From Brevinematales bacterium (GTDB lineage: Bacteria; Spirochaetota; Brevinematia; Brevinematales; GWF1-51-8): a stretch of 64,000 nt of DNA. Below are positions 36,513 through 46,139 of the stretch, piece after piece. The stretch is taken from the NCBI GenBank assembly GCA_020059465.1, contig JAGVBZ010000037.1:1-64000 (forward strand), read 5' to 3'. Within the stretch, counting starts at the first letter, position 1; each line of letters opens with the position of its first letter. A program made the position numbers and the translations under genes. The notes below the pieces were generated by a model. It was given only the letters and a program-made list of their open reading frames with translations, had not been told where the DNA came from and did not search any database.

Positions 36513-37577
36513 ATGGGCAAATTCCGTAAAATTATTCATATAGATATGGACGCCTTCTATGCGTCGGTGGAACAGCGCGACAATCCCGCATTGAGGGGAA
36601 AGCCGGTTATAGTAGGCGGTTCCCCGGAGACGCGCGGAGTGGTCTCGACCGCGTCGTACGAAGCGCGAAAATTCGGTGTGCATTCCGCAATGCCCACTGT
36701 TACCGCGCTCAAGCTCTGTCCGCAGGGAATTCTGGTATACCCTCATTTCGACAGGTACAAAAGGGCGTCGGAACATATCCGCGCGATATTCCACGATTAT
36801 ACCGATTTGGTCGAACCGATGTCGCTCGACGAGGCATATCTCGATGTCACGGTCAATAAAAAGGGCATCGATTCCGCGACACGTATTGCGAGGGAGATCA
36901 AGGCGCGTATCCGGACGGTCACCCGTCTGACGGCGTCCGCCGGGGTATCATATAATAAGTTTATCGCCAAGGTGGCGTCCGATTACAGGAAGCCCGACGG
37001 ATTGACGGTCATTCCGCCGGATCAGGCGATCGGGTTTATCGATAACCTGCCTATCGGAAAGTTCTACGGTGTTGGCCCGGCGACCGAGAAACGGATGAAG
37101 GAGCATGGGATCGCAAACGGCGCGGATTTGCGGAAATTCACTCTAGAGGAGTTGAGGGAGTACTTCGGGAAATCCGGAGAGTATTATTACAATATCGCGC
37201 GCGGTATCGACGAGCGACAGGTTGATCCGAACTGGATTCGCAAATCTATCAGTCAGGAATACACCTATCCTAAGGATATCTATAAACGCGAGCAGATCGA
37301 AGCGTATTTCCGGGAGTCTGCAGGTGAACTCAGCCAATCGATGGAAAAAAAGAAGATCACCGGAAAGACAATCTCGATCAAGGTGAGGTACGCGAATTTC
37401 GAGACAGTCACCCGAAGTCACACTATTGAAGAGTATACCCGTGACGCTGAAACGATGTACCGTGAGGCGATTATGCTTCTTAAAAAAACGGATATCGATA
37501 AAAAGCGGGTACGCCTGCTTGGATTGGGGATGTCGTCGTTATTGGACGATGAGGATAAATTGACGAATAATATATGA
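36513..37577 (+). CDS. dinB: DNA polymerase IV (Y-family translesion polymerase)
   Basis: The 354-residue enzyme copies past damaged bases. The catalytic palm motifs are IHIDMDAFYASVEQRDNP near the start and MSLDEAYLDVT (second Asp-Glu pair). Other family features are ASAGVSYNKFIAKVASDY, GVGPATEKRMKEHGI and a C-terminal little-finger domain. There is no strong ribosome site before the ATG. No LexA-like operator was recognised upstream. It is flanked by tRNA-Asp and the papain-like gene. Confidence 0.95.
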   Translation: MGKFRKIIHIDMDAFYASVEQRDNPALRGKPVIVGGSPETRGVVSTASYEARKFGVHSAMPTVTALKLCPQGILVYPHFDRYKRASEHIRAIFHDYTDLVEPMSLDEAYLDVTVNKKGIDSATRIAREIKARIRTVTRLTASAGVSYNKFIAKVASDYRKPDGLTVIPPDQAIGFIDNLPIGKFYGVGPATEKRMKEHGIANGADLRKFTLEELREYFGKSGEYYYNIARGIDERQVDPNWIRKSISQEYTYPKDIYKREQIEAYFRESAGELSQSMEKKKITGKTISIKVRYANFETVTRSHTIEEYTRDAETMYREAIMLLKKTDIDKKRVRLLGLGMSSLLDDEDKLTNNI

Positions 37578-37638
37578 AAATGGTTGAAAAAGCTATTGAT
37601 TTATGATAGACTTTATTGGCGTATTAAGGAGGAAAACG

Positions 37639-39444
37639 ATGCGGTGCCTGAGAAATGTATTATTACTATTGGGTATGTTATTCCACATGGTATTAGGCGC
37701 AAATCTCTGGGCTGAGGATTATTCTAAGTATGTCGGCGGGTGGAGTGGGGAATCGATTGCTAAAATGTATTCCGCCGGTTCCATGGTACCGCCTGCATCT
37801 GCGGAACCCCGCGCGCTTCCAACAAAAGTGGATTTATCGAAGGATATGCCCCCTGTTGGAAGTCAGGGAATGCAGTCCAGCTGCGTCGCCTGGGCTACCG
37901 CATATGCCGCAAAGTCCTATCAGGAATATATCGAGCATGAATGGAAGTATGATGACAATACCCTTTTCAGCCCGGCGTTTATCTATAATCAGATCAACGG
38001 CGGTGTAGATAAGGGATCGTCCATATACGATGCCTGCCAGTTAATGGTAAAGATGGGGTGCGCGACTCTTGATACTATGCCGTATAATGTTAAAAATTAT
38101 AAATCGAAACCGAATTCGCAGGCAGTAAAGGAAGCCGGGAAATATAAGGCTGAAAAGTTCTATACGATTAAACCTACCGAAATCAGCACGATCAAGTCTT
38201 ATCTTTCAAAAGGATACCCGGTTATTTTCGGCGCGACGGTGTATATGAACTTCAATAATCTGAATAAAAGCAATCCAGTCTATAATTCGAAATCCGGGAA
38301 ATCGATGGGCGGTCACGCGATGACGCTGGTTGGATATGACGATAGTAAATACGGGGGGGCGTTTAAGCTGATCAACTCGTGGGGTACCGGATGGGGCGAT
38401 AAGGGATATGCATGGATTCCATATTCGTTTTTCCCCCAGGTCACCGGAGCTGTGATGGTGATGGAGGATATTCAGGAAAAATCACCGAGCGATAATAAAA
38501 TAGTCGATGACGATTCCGATGTGGTTGTCGACGATGACGATGATCAGGAAGTAGTTGTTTCCGGCAAAGCACCGGGTATGCCGAAGAATTTCGATGTCAG
38601 TAAGGGAAAATACTCCGGATACATTGAAATCAAATGGAAGTCCGATTCCTCGTCAGAGAAGAATCTTGTCATGAAATGGGATGCAGATCACGAAGAATGG
38701 AAACTGCTTGATACTATCTCCGGACAGAGCTATAGCGATAAGGATATTCAGAAGGGTAAGTATTATTATTACTCCGTTATTTCGCAGAATAAAAAAGGTT
38801 ATAGCGCTCCGACTACCCCTCAGCAGGGTTATGCTATGTCGCTTTTCAGCCGTAACGAAGTCAATTCCGCCTATGCCGAGATTTCGGCATCTCAGGGCAA
38901 TTATGATAAGTATATTATGATAAAATTCGGGAAAATCCCCGATGAAGAAGGATATCTAGTATTCCGGAAGAGTCAGAAAGACCCCGATTGGAAACTGATT
39001 ATTACTGTCAATGAAGTAATGAAAAAGCAGCTTAAAAAATTCGGATCATCGAAGGATACTGGAGAAATCTATATCGATCAGGATATCGAGGCTGGAATTA
39101 TATACGAATATATGGTTGTTCCCGATGTTCCCAAAGGCGCTGATACACCCAGTCCCGTAGTGAAGGGATGGGCGAAAGGAAACATATATAAAAATCCCCC
39201 ATCAAAACCCGCCGATCTGAAGGTTACATTTGATAAAACATCCGCATCTCTTCAGTGGCAGGCGTCACAGGATACAGTCGGGTATTATGTATATCGTTGG
39301 GAAGATGCTGCAAAGGACTTCATAAAAGTTGGTTATACCGAAGTGAATAAGTATCAAGATGTTACCGTAGAATCCGGAAAAAAACACCAGTATGCGGTAA
39401 AATCGTTTAACTGGGCCGGAGAATCGAAGGATTTTCTGAAATAG
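37639..39444 (+). CDS. exported papain-like (C1A) cysteine protease with Fn3-like modules
   Basis: The 601-residue protein has a signal peptide (to about residue 25, ending LWAED). A papain-fold domain covers about 60-275, with oxyanion Gln76, catalytic Cys82 (in GMQSSCVAWATAY), His226 (GGHAMTLVGYDD) and Asn246 (LINSWGTGWGDKGYAWIP). No clear inhibitory propeptide is seen. An acidic linker (DDDSDVVVDDDDDQE) leads to about three Fn3-like modules of 90 residues each. The ATG at 37639 has AGGAGG upstream; an earlier ATG at 37603 lacks one. It should act outside the cytoplasm. The next gene, 33 bases on, encodes a repeat protein and may be co-transcribed. Confidence 0.9.
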   Translation: MRCLRNVLLLLGMLFHMVLGANLWAEDYSKYVGGWSGESIAKMYSAGSMVPPASAEPRALPTKVDLSKDMPPVGSQGMQSSCVAWATAYAAKSYQEYIEHEWKYDDNTLFSPAFIYNQINGGVDKGSSIYDACQLMVKMGCATLDTMPYNVKNYKSKPNSQAVKEAGKYKAEKFYTIKPTEISTIKSYLSKGYPVIFGATVYMNFNNLNKSNPVYNSKSGKSMGGHAMTLVGYDDSKYGGAFKLINSWGTGWGDKGYAWIPYSFFPQVTGAVMVMEDIQEKSPSDNKIVDDDSDVVVDDDDDQEVVVSGKAPGMPKNFDVSKGKYSGYIEIKWKSDSSSEKNLVMKWDADHEEWKLLDTISGQSYSDKDIQKGKYYYYSVISQNKKGYSAPTTPQQGYAMSLFSRNEVNSAYAEISASQGNYDKYIMIKFGKIPDEEGYLVFRKSQKDPDWKLIITVNEVMKKQLKKFGSSKDTGEIYIDQDIEAGIIYEYMVVPDVPKGADTPSPVVKGWAKGNIYKNPPSKPADLKVTFDKTSASLQWQASQDTVGYYVYRWEDAAKDFIKVGYTEVNKYQDVTVESGKKHQYAVKSFNWAGESKDFLK

Positions 39445-39477
39445 TATATCGGGGTATTAGTACTAGGAGGACTTTGA

Positions 39478-40287
39478 ATGAGATTTTTACTTGCTTTGTT
39501 TATGATGAATGCTTTTTTTGTCAGCGGACTGACCGCCGCCAATAAGAAGCAGGAGACTTCAGTTGTATTTTTAGAGAAAGATACCGAGATACAGGGGATA
39601 CCGTTAAAGGCAAAAGAGATGGTGGTGTATTATGAATCGGGTAAACTTCAGGTCGGGGTCTTAGCGAAGGACTTTATGATCTGCGGGGTGACATTTCCCG
39701 CCGGAGGAACGCTCATATTGTTTGAATCGGGTAAAATAAAAGAAGGGATGCTTAAAGACGATACCGTGATACAGGCCGTTCCGTTTAAGAGCGGGAAACC
39801 ACTTCTATTCTATGAGAACGGTTTTGTTGAACGGGGGGTATTGGCGGATATTTCTATAGTTCAGGGTATCAAAATTGAAAAAAATACGCTGCTTAATTTT
39901 TACTCCAACGGGAATGTAATGGGTGTAAAGCCGATGGAAGATGTGAACATCCAAGGCGGTACATGGAAGGCCGGAAAAATAATCTCGTTCTACGAGAACG
40001 GGATTATTCAGAGAGGAACGCTTGGCGCCGATTCCTCTGTGCAGGGAGTTCTATACAAAGAAAAAACCACGTTGGAATTCCATAATAACGGGAAGGTAAA
40101 AACTGGGATTCCCGCCTCCGATACCGAGCTCAATGAGATGGTTTTTAAAATGGGGAAACCGATAAAATTTTTCGCCAACGGACAGCTTGAATCGGGGACG
40201 CTTGCAAAAGATTGCATAATCCAATCCAAGAAGATTAAAGCCGGAAAAACGGTAACTTTCAAAGATGACGGGACGTTCAAAAAGTAA
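39478..40287 (+). CDS. exported YwqK/MORN-like repeat protein
   Basis: After a signal peptide (about residues 1-20, ending GLTAA) the 269-residue protein consists of about seven or eight imperfect repeats of 30-40 residues. Each is built on the pattern (F/Y)-x-(E/S/N)-(S/N)-G-(K/F/I)-x-x-x-G-x-L-x-x-D followed by IQG-x-x-(F/L)-K. Examples are YYESGKLQVGVLAKD, LFESGKIKEGMLKDD and FYENGFVERGVLAD. Such beta-hairpin repeats resemble the YwqK/toxin-antitoxin MORN-like class, but no toxin gene is beside it. AGGAGG precedes the ATG. Likely periplasmic or surface located; role unknown. Confidence 0.75.
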   Translation: MRFLLALFMMNAFFVSGLTAANKKQETSVVFLEKDTEIQGIPLKAKEMVVYYESGKLQVGVLAKDFMICGVTFPAGGTLILFESGKIKEGMLKDDTVIQAVPFKSGKPLLFYENGFVERGVLADISIVQGIKIEKNTLLNFYSNGNVMGVKPMEDVNIQGGTWKAGKIISFYENGIIQRGTLGADSSVQGVLYKEKTTLEFHNNGKVKTGIPASDTELNEMVFKMGKPIKFFANGQLESGTLAKDCIIQSKKIKAGKTVTFKDDGTFKK

Positions 40288-40300
40288 CTTTTAAATTATT

Positions 40301-40329
40301 TTGACATATTTAGTTAATCATTATACAAT
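40301..40329 (+). promoter_or_regulatory. sigma-70 promoter of the HD-GYP gene
   Basis: A perfect TTGACA, a 17-base spacer and TACAAT (five of six) end 24 bases before the ATG. Confidence 0.85.
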
Positions 40330-40353
40330 TGTACAGTTATATCGGGGGTTCGT

Positions 40354-41523
40354 ATGGCGTGGGATGATATCAGAATCGAGGTTTCTACGCACTTTCTGGC
40401 TCCGGGAATGGTACTCAAGGGTGACGGATTCGACGAGCAGGGTACGAAAGTCATAGAAATGGATGTCCCGCTTCAGGAAGAACAGATCAAGCAGATTATC
40501 GCCTGCGGAGTAAAAACGATTACCTATACGCGGAAGCGTCTAAAACTGAAAAAGGAAAACACATCCTCTACAATTGCCGATGAGCATATCGATAGGGCTA
40601 TTTCTGTTATGGACGATATTGAGGGGGCGATACGCAATCAGAAAGGTGAAATCCCCGCCCGCGAAGTAAAAGAGATTATAGATACATTTATCGATGATAT
40701 CAGAAGTAATAACGATGCGTGTCTTAACCTGCTTGATCTTGCGGATTTCGACGATTACACCTATACCCACTCCATAAACGTGGCGACAATTTCCCTCGCA
40801 TGCGGTCTTGCGATGAATTTGGATGAATTGAAGATACGTGTTTTAGGGACTGCCGCTATTCTCCACGATATCGGAAAGACGCTGGTGCCTATCGAGATTC
40901 TTAATAAGCCGGAAAAACTGAATCCCGCCGAATGGGCTATCATGAAAAAACACCCGTTATTTGCTTATAACATTCTCAAGGCTGAGAGTCAGTTCAGTAA
41001 GGATGTAATAAACGGGGTATTATTACATCATGAGGACTACACAGGCGGAGGATATCCGTTGGGCATCCGATGGGATAAATCGAATGTATTTGCGCAGATT
41101 ATCTCGATTGCGGATGTATTCGACGCGATTACCAGTAAAAGGACTTATAAAGAAGCACAGCCTTTCTCAAATGCCTTCGGGTATATTATGGAGAAATCCG
41201 GAACGAAATTCAACCCGGAAATATCCCAGATTTTCCTGAAAGAGATGATAAAGAAAATCAACGGAGAACCTCTCTATCCGATCGACAGTTATGTCCTGCT
41301 AAACACCGGAGAAGTAGGTTATGTTGTAGATCATCGGCTGAATCCCTTCTCCCTTCGGCCAATTATTAATATTTTCTACAATCCCTCGAAAGAACCGAAG
41401 CTGCTCAAGTATAAACTTCAGATCGATCTTGAGAAAGATAACGGGCGTACGGTTATCCGCAGGATTACCGAAGACGCTACGATACAGAAATTTAACCAAG
41501 TACTTGGTATAGAAGGCATATAG
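40354..41523 (+). CDS. HD-GYP c-di-GMP phosphodiesterase
   Basis: The 389-residue protein has an N-terminal region (about 1-65) of DUF3391-like type and an HD-GYP domain (about 125-320). Metal and signature residues are visible: His171-Asp172 (AAILHDIGKT), His225-His226-Glu227-Asp228 (LLHHEDYTGGGYPLG) with the GYP motif at 233-235, and ADVFDAITSKRTYK. It should hydrolyse c-di-GMP to GMP, opposing the diguanylate cyclase at 4.8 kb. A strong promoter and a GGGGG ribosome site precede it. It converges with the U32 gene 11 bases away, and no terminator lies between them. Confidence 0.93.
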   Translation: MAWDDIRIEVSTHFLAPGMVLKGDGFDEQGTKVIEMDVPLQEEQIKQIIACGVKTITYTRKRLKLKKENTSSTIADEHIDRAISVMDDIEGAIRNQKGEIPAREVKEIIDTFIDDIRSNNDACLNLLDLADFDDYTYTHSINVATISLACGLAMNLDELKIRVLGTAAILHDIGKTLVPIEILNKPEKLNPAEWAIMKKHPLFAYNILKAESQFSKDVINGVLLHHEDYTGGGYPLGIRWDKSNVFAQIISIADVFDAITSKRTYKEAQPFSNAFGYIMEKSGTKFNPEISQIFLKEMIKKINGEPLYPIDSYVLLNTGEVGYVVDHRLNPFSLRPIINIFYNPSKEPKLLKYKLQIDLEKDNGRTVIRRITEDATIQKFNQVLGIEGI

Positions 41524-41534
41524 ATAAGATTGAT

Positions 41535-43376
41535 TTACTTATCCAGAATGATTTTCATCCGGCATTTCGCGCAGTCGAACTCCAAACGAAATTTCCGTTT
41601 CCCGTCATCGAGGCAGTACGGTTCCGTAAAATCCGATGTGTCCGAGGAAGTTATCTCTGGGGTGATCGGAAATTTGCCGCACCGGCCTAATTCATATTTC
41701 AGGCAGTAACGGGTCGTCATCACTGTCTCGCCGGTCAGATCCAATCCCGATTCCGCAGCGGGACGCAGGATTTTCACCCCGTGCCTCTCGTAAAAACGCC
41801 GTGCGAGACGGTTTAAAATATTTCCAGTAAAATCCAGCTCGGTCTCCGGATAAGGGATATTATTCTTTTCGATCATTATTTCTTTACGGGGGAATGCAGT
41901 CTCGCGGTTTTTTTCCAAAACTCCCGCCAGATTCCGCCGCGCGTCGTTGAGAACACTGACCGGAAAGAAGAATGGCTGCGATAGTTCGTCGCTGAATTTC
42001 CTGACACTGAAAATCTCGTCCCCGAATTTCAGCAATTGTTTTTTTATAGTCTCCGATGCTTTTTCAGGATTCTGCGCTGGGATTTTCCCGCCCGTCAGGA
42101 TATACTCTGCGGCTATTCCGTCCTCGTCCAGCGCGCGCAGGATAAACCCGTCGGGGTGCTCGCCGAACCACAGATCGATATCAATTTTCCGTTCGATCTT
42201 CTTCCGTTTCAGTTCCTTGATGAAATCGTGATCGCTGTTCCGGTAGATTGTCAATCCGATTTTTATATAGCGGTTATCGTGCGGGAATACTTTCTTCCCC
42301 TCGGAAAAAAGGATATTTGTCCCGGCAAGAATGTTGTTGTCGTCGATATAGCATATCCCGTCGCCGTTATTAAGTTCTTTATCCCCCTCCAGCGTGAACC
42401 ATTCCCTTCCCTTTGTGATTACCCTTCCGAGTGGTTCGCCGATCGACTTCTGGGTGTGCACTGAAATAATATCAGGCCTTCTGCCGTTGAGGAAGTAGGT
42501 AGAAAAACCTCGATTGAAGCTCTTTTGCGGGTCGGGGGAAAATTCTACGGTAGAATGTCCGCTCGACGGCTTCCTGTAATCGGCTCCATCCATGATGCTG
42601 TCAAGATGCCGGCGGTAATAACTTACGACGTTCTTCACGTAGTTCTCGTCTTTCAGACGTCCCTCGATTTTAAACGATGTCACTCCGGCATTCATCAGCT
42701 CCTTCAAATACCCCGATAGATTGAGGTCTTTTAATGAAAGGAGGTATTTGTCCTTGATCAGCATCTTTTTATTCCGGTCAAGGAGGGAATATGTCATCCG
42801 GCAGGGCTGGGCGCATTCGCCCCTGTTCCCGCTGCGCCCGTAGCAAGCGTAGCTGATATAGCATTGCCCGCTGTAGCTGATACATAGCGCGCCGTGAATA
42901 AATGTTTCAAGCTCAATCGATGTTTCTTTCCTGATTGCGACGATCTCGTCGAGGGTCAGTTCGCGTGCGAGAATAGCCCGGAAGAATCCGGCCTGTTCGA
43001 GGAACTTAACCCGTTCCGGGGTATGGTTATGTGTCTGGGTGCTCGCGATCAGGGGAATAGGCGGGATATCCATCTCGAGGATTCCCATATCCTGTACGAT
43101 CAGTCCGTCCGCGCCCATTTCATACACCCGGCGTATTAAAGCTTCCGCTTCCGGGAGTTCGTGGTCGTATAGGATGGTATTCAGGGTGATGTAGACCCGA
43201 GCGCAGTAACGGTGTGCGAAACGGATCAGTTCGTCCAGTTCGGAGACGGGATTGGAGGCGGCGGCGCGTGCGCCGAAACTATCCGCCCCGATATATACCG
43301 CATCGGCGCCGCATTTTACCGCAGCGATACCGCAGTCCTTATCGCGCGCGGGGGCGAGTAATTCTATCTCATGCAT
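41535..43376 (-). CDS. U32 family peptidase-like protein (RlhA/TrhP-type)
   Basis: The 613-residue protein shows the U32 pattern: MHEIELLAPARDKDCGIAAV at the start and the Cys signature HGALCISYSGQC then GNRGECAQPCR (about 163-195). FKIEGRLKDENYVKNVVSYY follows. The C-terminal end has further Cys residues (FDCAKCRMKI), which together may hold an iron-sulfur cluster. Characterised relatives hydroxylate rRNA or tRNA bases and are not peptidases. It is the last gene of an argG-led operon, starting eight bases after the lipoprotein gene. Confidence 0.9.
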   Translation of the reverse strand: MHEIELLAPARDKDCGIAAVKCGADAVYIGADSFGARAAASNPVSELDELIRFAHRYCARVYITLNTILYDHELPEAEALIRRVYEMGADGLIVQDMGILEMDIPPIPLIASTQTHNHTPERVKFLEQAGFFRAILARELTLDEIVAIRKETSIELETFIHGALCISYSGQCYISYACYGRSGNRGECAQPCRMTYSLLDRNKKMLIKDKYLLSLKDLNLSGYLKELMNAGVTSFKIEGRLKDENYVKNVVSYYRRHLDSIMDGADYRKPSSGHSTVEFSPDPQKSFNRGFSTYFLNGRRPDIISVHTQKSIGEPLGRVITKGREWFTLEGDKELNNGDGICYIDDNNILAGTNILFSEGKKVFPHDNRYIKIGLTIYRNSDHDFIKELKRKKIERKIDIDLWFGEHPDGFILRALDEDGIAAEYILTGGKIPAQNPEKASETIKKQLLKFGDEIFSVRKFSDELSQPFFFPVSVLNDARRNLAGVLEKNRETAFPRKEIMIEKNNIPYPETELDFTGNILNRLARRFYERHGVKILRPAAESGLDLTGETVMTTRYCLKYELGRCGKFPITPEITSSDTSDFTEPYCLDDGKRKFRLEFDCAKCRMKIILDK

Positions 43377-43384
43377 CTTGTTTT

Positions 43385-43993
43385 TTATTGTGCTATTCCC
43401 GAAAGTAAAGGAATATTTCCGACTTCGGTTTCTGTGATTATTTTCGCGGTTGCTGAAACATCAATCTTGAGATTGATCCTCTGCAATCCCAACCCGGAAA
43501 CACCCGCCCGGATAATCAGGGCATAGTAATCCGAATACAGGAGCGCCCGGATAAGTATCGGTTTTGACAGGGTCGCAGTATACGATCCTTTCACCGTCTG
43601 GAAGGGAGATATAATCAGATTTGTGAACACGAATACGGTCTGGTTCGTGTCGTCGACATAGGGATATGCGCCTGATGGATAAAGAATTGTCTGTCCGGGT
43701 TGGGCAGTGTAATTTGTACTGACGGCGAACGAAACAGTCACCGAATTATTCTCCAGGTTAGAGATCGAATACTCCAACTTCAATTCCTGAATAACAACGG
43801 TTTCGGGAATAACGGTTTTCATATCGTTTATAACCGTCAGTTCGGAATAATAATTGGTAGAGGAAAAGATCCCGAAGTTGAAAGCTGTCATGGGGAAAAG
43901 CATGGAAAACCGATCGTTGAGCAGCAGAGTAGAGGACATCCGGCAGCCCGCAAAAATAATGGAAACCAGAATAATTATTTTAAATGTTTTCAT
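43385..43993 (-). CDS. lipoprotein of unknown function
   Basis: The 202-residue protein begins with a lipoprotein signal (IIFAGC, Cys17). The rest is beta-rich with many Thr/Val/Ser residues and no recognised motif (for example NNSVTVSFAVSTNYT). It reads as a single Ig-like or LEA14-like beta-sandwich, but this is a guess. It lies between the exported barrel-type protein and the U32 gene with gaps of eight bases each, so it is translated from the argG transcript. The Ser/Thr-rich exposed face suggests an outer-membrane or periplasmic position. Confidence 0.75.
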   Translation of the reverse strand: MKTFKIIILVSIIFAGCRMSSTLLLNDRFSMLFPMTAFNFGIFSSTNYYSELTVINDMKTVIPETVVIQELKLEYSISNLENNSVTVSFAVSTNYTAQPGQTILYPSGAYPYVDDTNQTVFVFTNLIISPFQTVKGSYTATLSKPILIRALLYSDYYALIIRAGVSGLGLQRINLKIDVSATAKIITETEVGNIPLLSGIAQ

Positions 43994-44001
43994 TTTTACT
44001 C

Positions 44002-44799
44002 CTATAAAAGGGGAATTTCGAGAGAAATATATGGCAATATAGGCAGAGAGAAAACGTCCGACGCGCCTGTACCGTATTTTAATTCAAATCCCGGGTATGC
44101 AATACCTGCAGTAATAATCACAGCCTTCAGGTCGAAACAGATGCCTCCTCCAAGCGTCAGGTCGCCGGGCGTATTCAGTCCGATTAACGATCCGGAGCTT
44201 ACGGGCGCAATCTGCTGCATGTGAATAAAATAGCCAGCCTCTAAGAAAAATGTCACGAAGTCCATCTGAATATCCGCCCCCAATACGGGGCGCAGGAAGG
44301 AATCCCATCCCGTTTTATTGCCCAGCAGCTGCGATTCAAGTATGATGTAAAAATGGATGGGTTTTAAGTCGATCCCGAAACTTCCCTCAAAGAGGATGGA
44401 TGTAAAATTGAAGTCCGCGCTGACGATGGTTGCGGCTCCGGCAAGCTGCCCGTTGATCAGGTCGATCAGCAGCTTTTCGCCGGTGAATTCTAAGTAGCGG
44501 ATGGATAACGACATCGCAAGCGGGCTTGCCGGAATATCCCACCCGAGTTTGACGCCGCCGTTAAATAGACCGACAATATAGAGTGGAAATGACGAGTTGA
44601 CTGAAACCGCAAATCCGGACCCGAGCGGAAGGTTTAAGCGCAGATCCAGAGGACGGTAACTGAGCGCCTCTAAAGTTAGAATATGGGTGGTATCGATAAA
44701 CGGAGTATCTGCTGTGAGAAGCCGGCCGGCACCCGCAAACGCGGAAACAGTTGATGAGAAACAAAGTATAAGTATAAGTAAGGCTTTAAAAAACTTCAT
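44002..44799 (-). CDS. exported protein of outer-membrane beta-barrel type
   Basis: The 265-residue protein has a signal peptide (about residues 1-23, ending AFAG). A series of alternating hydrophobic/polar strands follows (LRLNLPLGSGFAVSVNSSFP, VTFFLEAGYFIH, LTLGGGICFDLKAVIITAGI). The last residue is Leu after a short strand, as in small barrels, though not the classical Phe. The ATG at 44799 has AGGAGA upstream; the frame continues into argG but the extension there is a wrong-frame overlap. It begins two bases after the argG stop. Confidence 0.7.
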   Translation of the reverse strand: MKFFKALLILILCFSSTVSAFAGAGRLLTADTPFIDTTHILTLEALSYRPLDLRLNLPLGSGFAVSVNSSFPLYIVGLFNGGVKLGWDIPASPLAMSLSIRYLEFTGEKLLIDLINGQLAGAATIVSADFNFTSILFEGSFGIDLKPIHFYIILESQLLGNKTGWDSFLRPVLGADIQMDFVTFFLEAGYFIHMQQIAPVSSGSLIGLNTPGDLTLGGGICFDLKAVIITAGIAYPGFELKYGTGASDVFSLPILPYISLEIPLL

Positions 44800-44800
44800 T

Positions 44801-45997
44801 CTATTTTCTCCTGTGCTTCGCGCCGTATACCTGCATCGGCAGGCCGTACAGCTTGATGAACCCGATCGCGTCCTTCTGGTCGTACCCGCTTCCTTCCTCG
44901 AACGTCGATAAATTGACATCGTAGAGGGAGTCCGCGGATTGCCTCGATGCGGGGGTAATATTACCCTTGTATAGTTTAAGCTTCACCTTGCCGTTGACGA
45001 CATCCTGCGTCTTATCGAAAAACGCGGTCATCGCATCGAACAGGGGATGATACCATTTCCCGTTATAGATCATTTCGGCATAAGTTAATTCCATAATCTG
45101 CTTATAGTGCATCGTATCCCGTTCGAGAGTGATGCTTTCGAGCGCCTTATGCGCCTCGATCAGGATCGCCCCGCCGGGTGTTTCATAGACACCGCGCGAT
45201 TTGATGCCGACAAGCCGGTTTTCCACCAGATCGACAAGCCCGACGCCGTTCCGGCCGCCGATCTTATTCACCTCGCAGAGAAGTTCGTACGGTTTCATCC
45301 GCTTACCGTTGACACCGACCGGGATGCCTTTTTCAAATTCGACCTCGACATACTCAGGTTTATCCGGCGCGTCCGACGGGTCGACTCCCATCAGGAACAT
45401 CGACTTGTCGTACTCGTTCGCGGGGTCTTCGAGGATGCCGCCCTCGTAGGAAATATGCATCAGGTTCGCGTCCATACTGTAAGGTTTTTCCTTCGATACC
45501 GGGATCGGGATATTGTTCGCCTTGGCGAAATCGATGAGATCGTTCCGCGCTTTGAAGAAGTCGTCCATCTTCCACGGTGCGATTATTTTCAGATGGGGAG
45601 CGAGGGCCCTGAACGTCAGTTCGAACCGCACCTGATCGTTTCCCTTACCGGTGGCGCCATGGGATACCGCCTCGGCGCCTTCCTTCAGCGCGATCTCCAC
45701 ATGCCGCTTCGCGATCAGGGGACGCGCGAGGGATGTGCCCAGCATATATTTATATTCATAGACGGCATTCGCCTTGATAGCGGGGAATATCGCGTCCGTT
45801 ACAAATGTTTCCTTCAGGTCTTCTATATAAACTTTGCTTGCCCCGGTGCGTAAGGCTTTCTCGCGTACAGCGTCCCAATCCTCTTCCTGTCCGAGGTCTG
45901 CAGCGTAGGCGATGACTTCCGCATCGTATTTCTGTTTCAGCCATGCGAGTATTACGGATGTGTCCAAGCCGCCGGAATAAGCCAGCACGATTTTCAT
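44801..45997 (-). CDS. argG: argininosuccinate synthase
   Basis: ArgG joins citrulline and aspartate with ATP to form argininosuccinate in arginine synthesis. The 398-residue length is standard. Signatures are [16 protein letters not shown] (PP-loop), [16 protein letters not shown] and [15 protein letters not shown]. The ATG is preceded by AAGGAGA and a good promoter. It heads a four-gene operon: argG, barrel-type protein, lipoprotein and U32 protein. No other arg gene lies in the window. Confidence 0.97.
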   Translation of the reverse strand: MKIVLAYSGGLDTSVILAWLKQKYDAEVIAYAADLGQEEDWDAVREKALRTGASKVYIEDLKETFVTDAIFPAIKANAVYEYKYMLGTSLARPLIAKRHVEIALKEGAEAVSHGATGKGNDQVRFELTFRALAPHLKIIAPWKMDDFFKARNDLIDFAKANNIPIPVSKEKPYSMDANLMHISYEGGILEDPANEYDKSMFLMGVDPSDAPDKPEYVEVEFEKGIPVGVNGKRMKPYELLCEVNKIGGRNGVGLVDLVENRLVGIKSRGVYETPGGAILIEAHKALESITLERDTMHYKQIMELTYAEMIYNGKWYHPLFDAMTAFFDKTQDVVNGKVKLKLYKGNITPASRQSADSLYDVNLSTFEEGSGYDQKDAIGFIKLYGLPMQVYGAKHRRK

Positions 45998-46026
45998 ATT
46001 GATCTCCTTCTTGGTAATTCGCGTTA

Positions 46027-46055
46027 ATTATATACTATTCCGGTAAAAAAATCAA
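46027..46055 (-). promoter_or_regulatory. promoter of the argG operon
   Basis: On the minus strand TTGATT, a 17-base spacer and a perfect TATAAT lie 29 bases before the argG start. No ARG-box was recognised. Confidence 0.75.
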
Positions 46056-46139
46056 TATGGAAATAAAATACGTATGTAAAATTGAAATTTCAGTAAAATC
46101 AGGGCATACTATGATATCAAATTGAAGGAGAATGCCAGG

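Noticed and set aside
45107..45853. 248-codon plus-strand open frame
   Set aside because: Antisense to argG; no recognisable domain or ribosome site.
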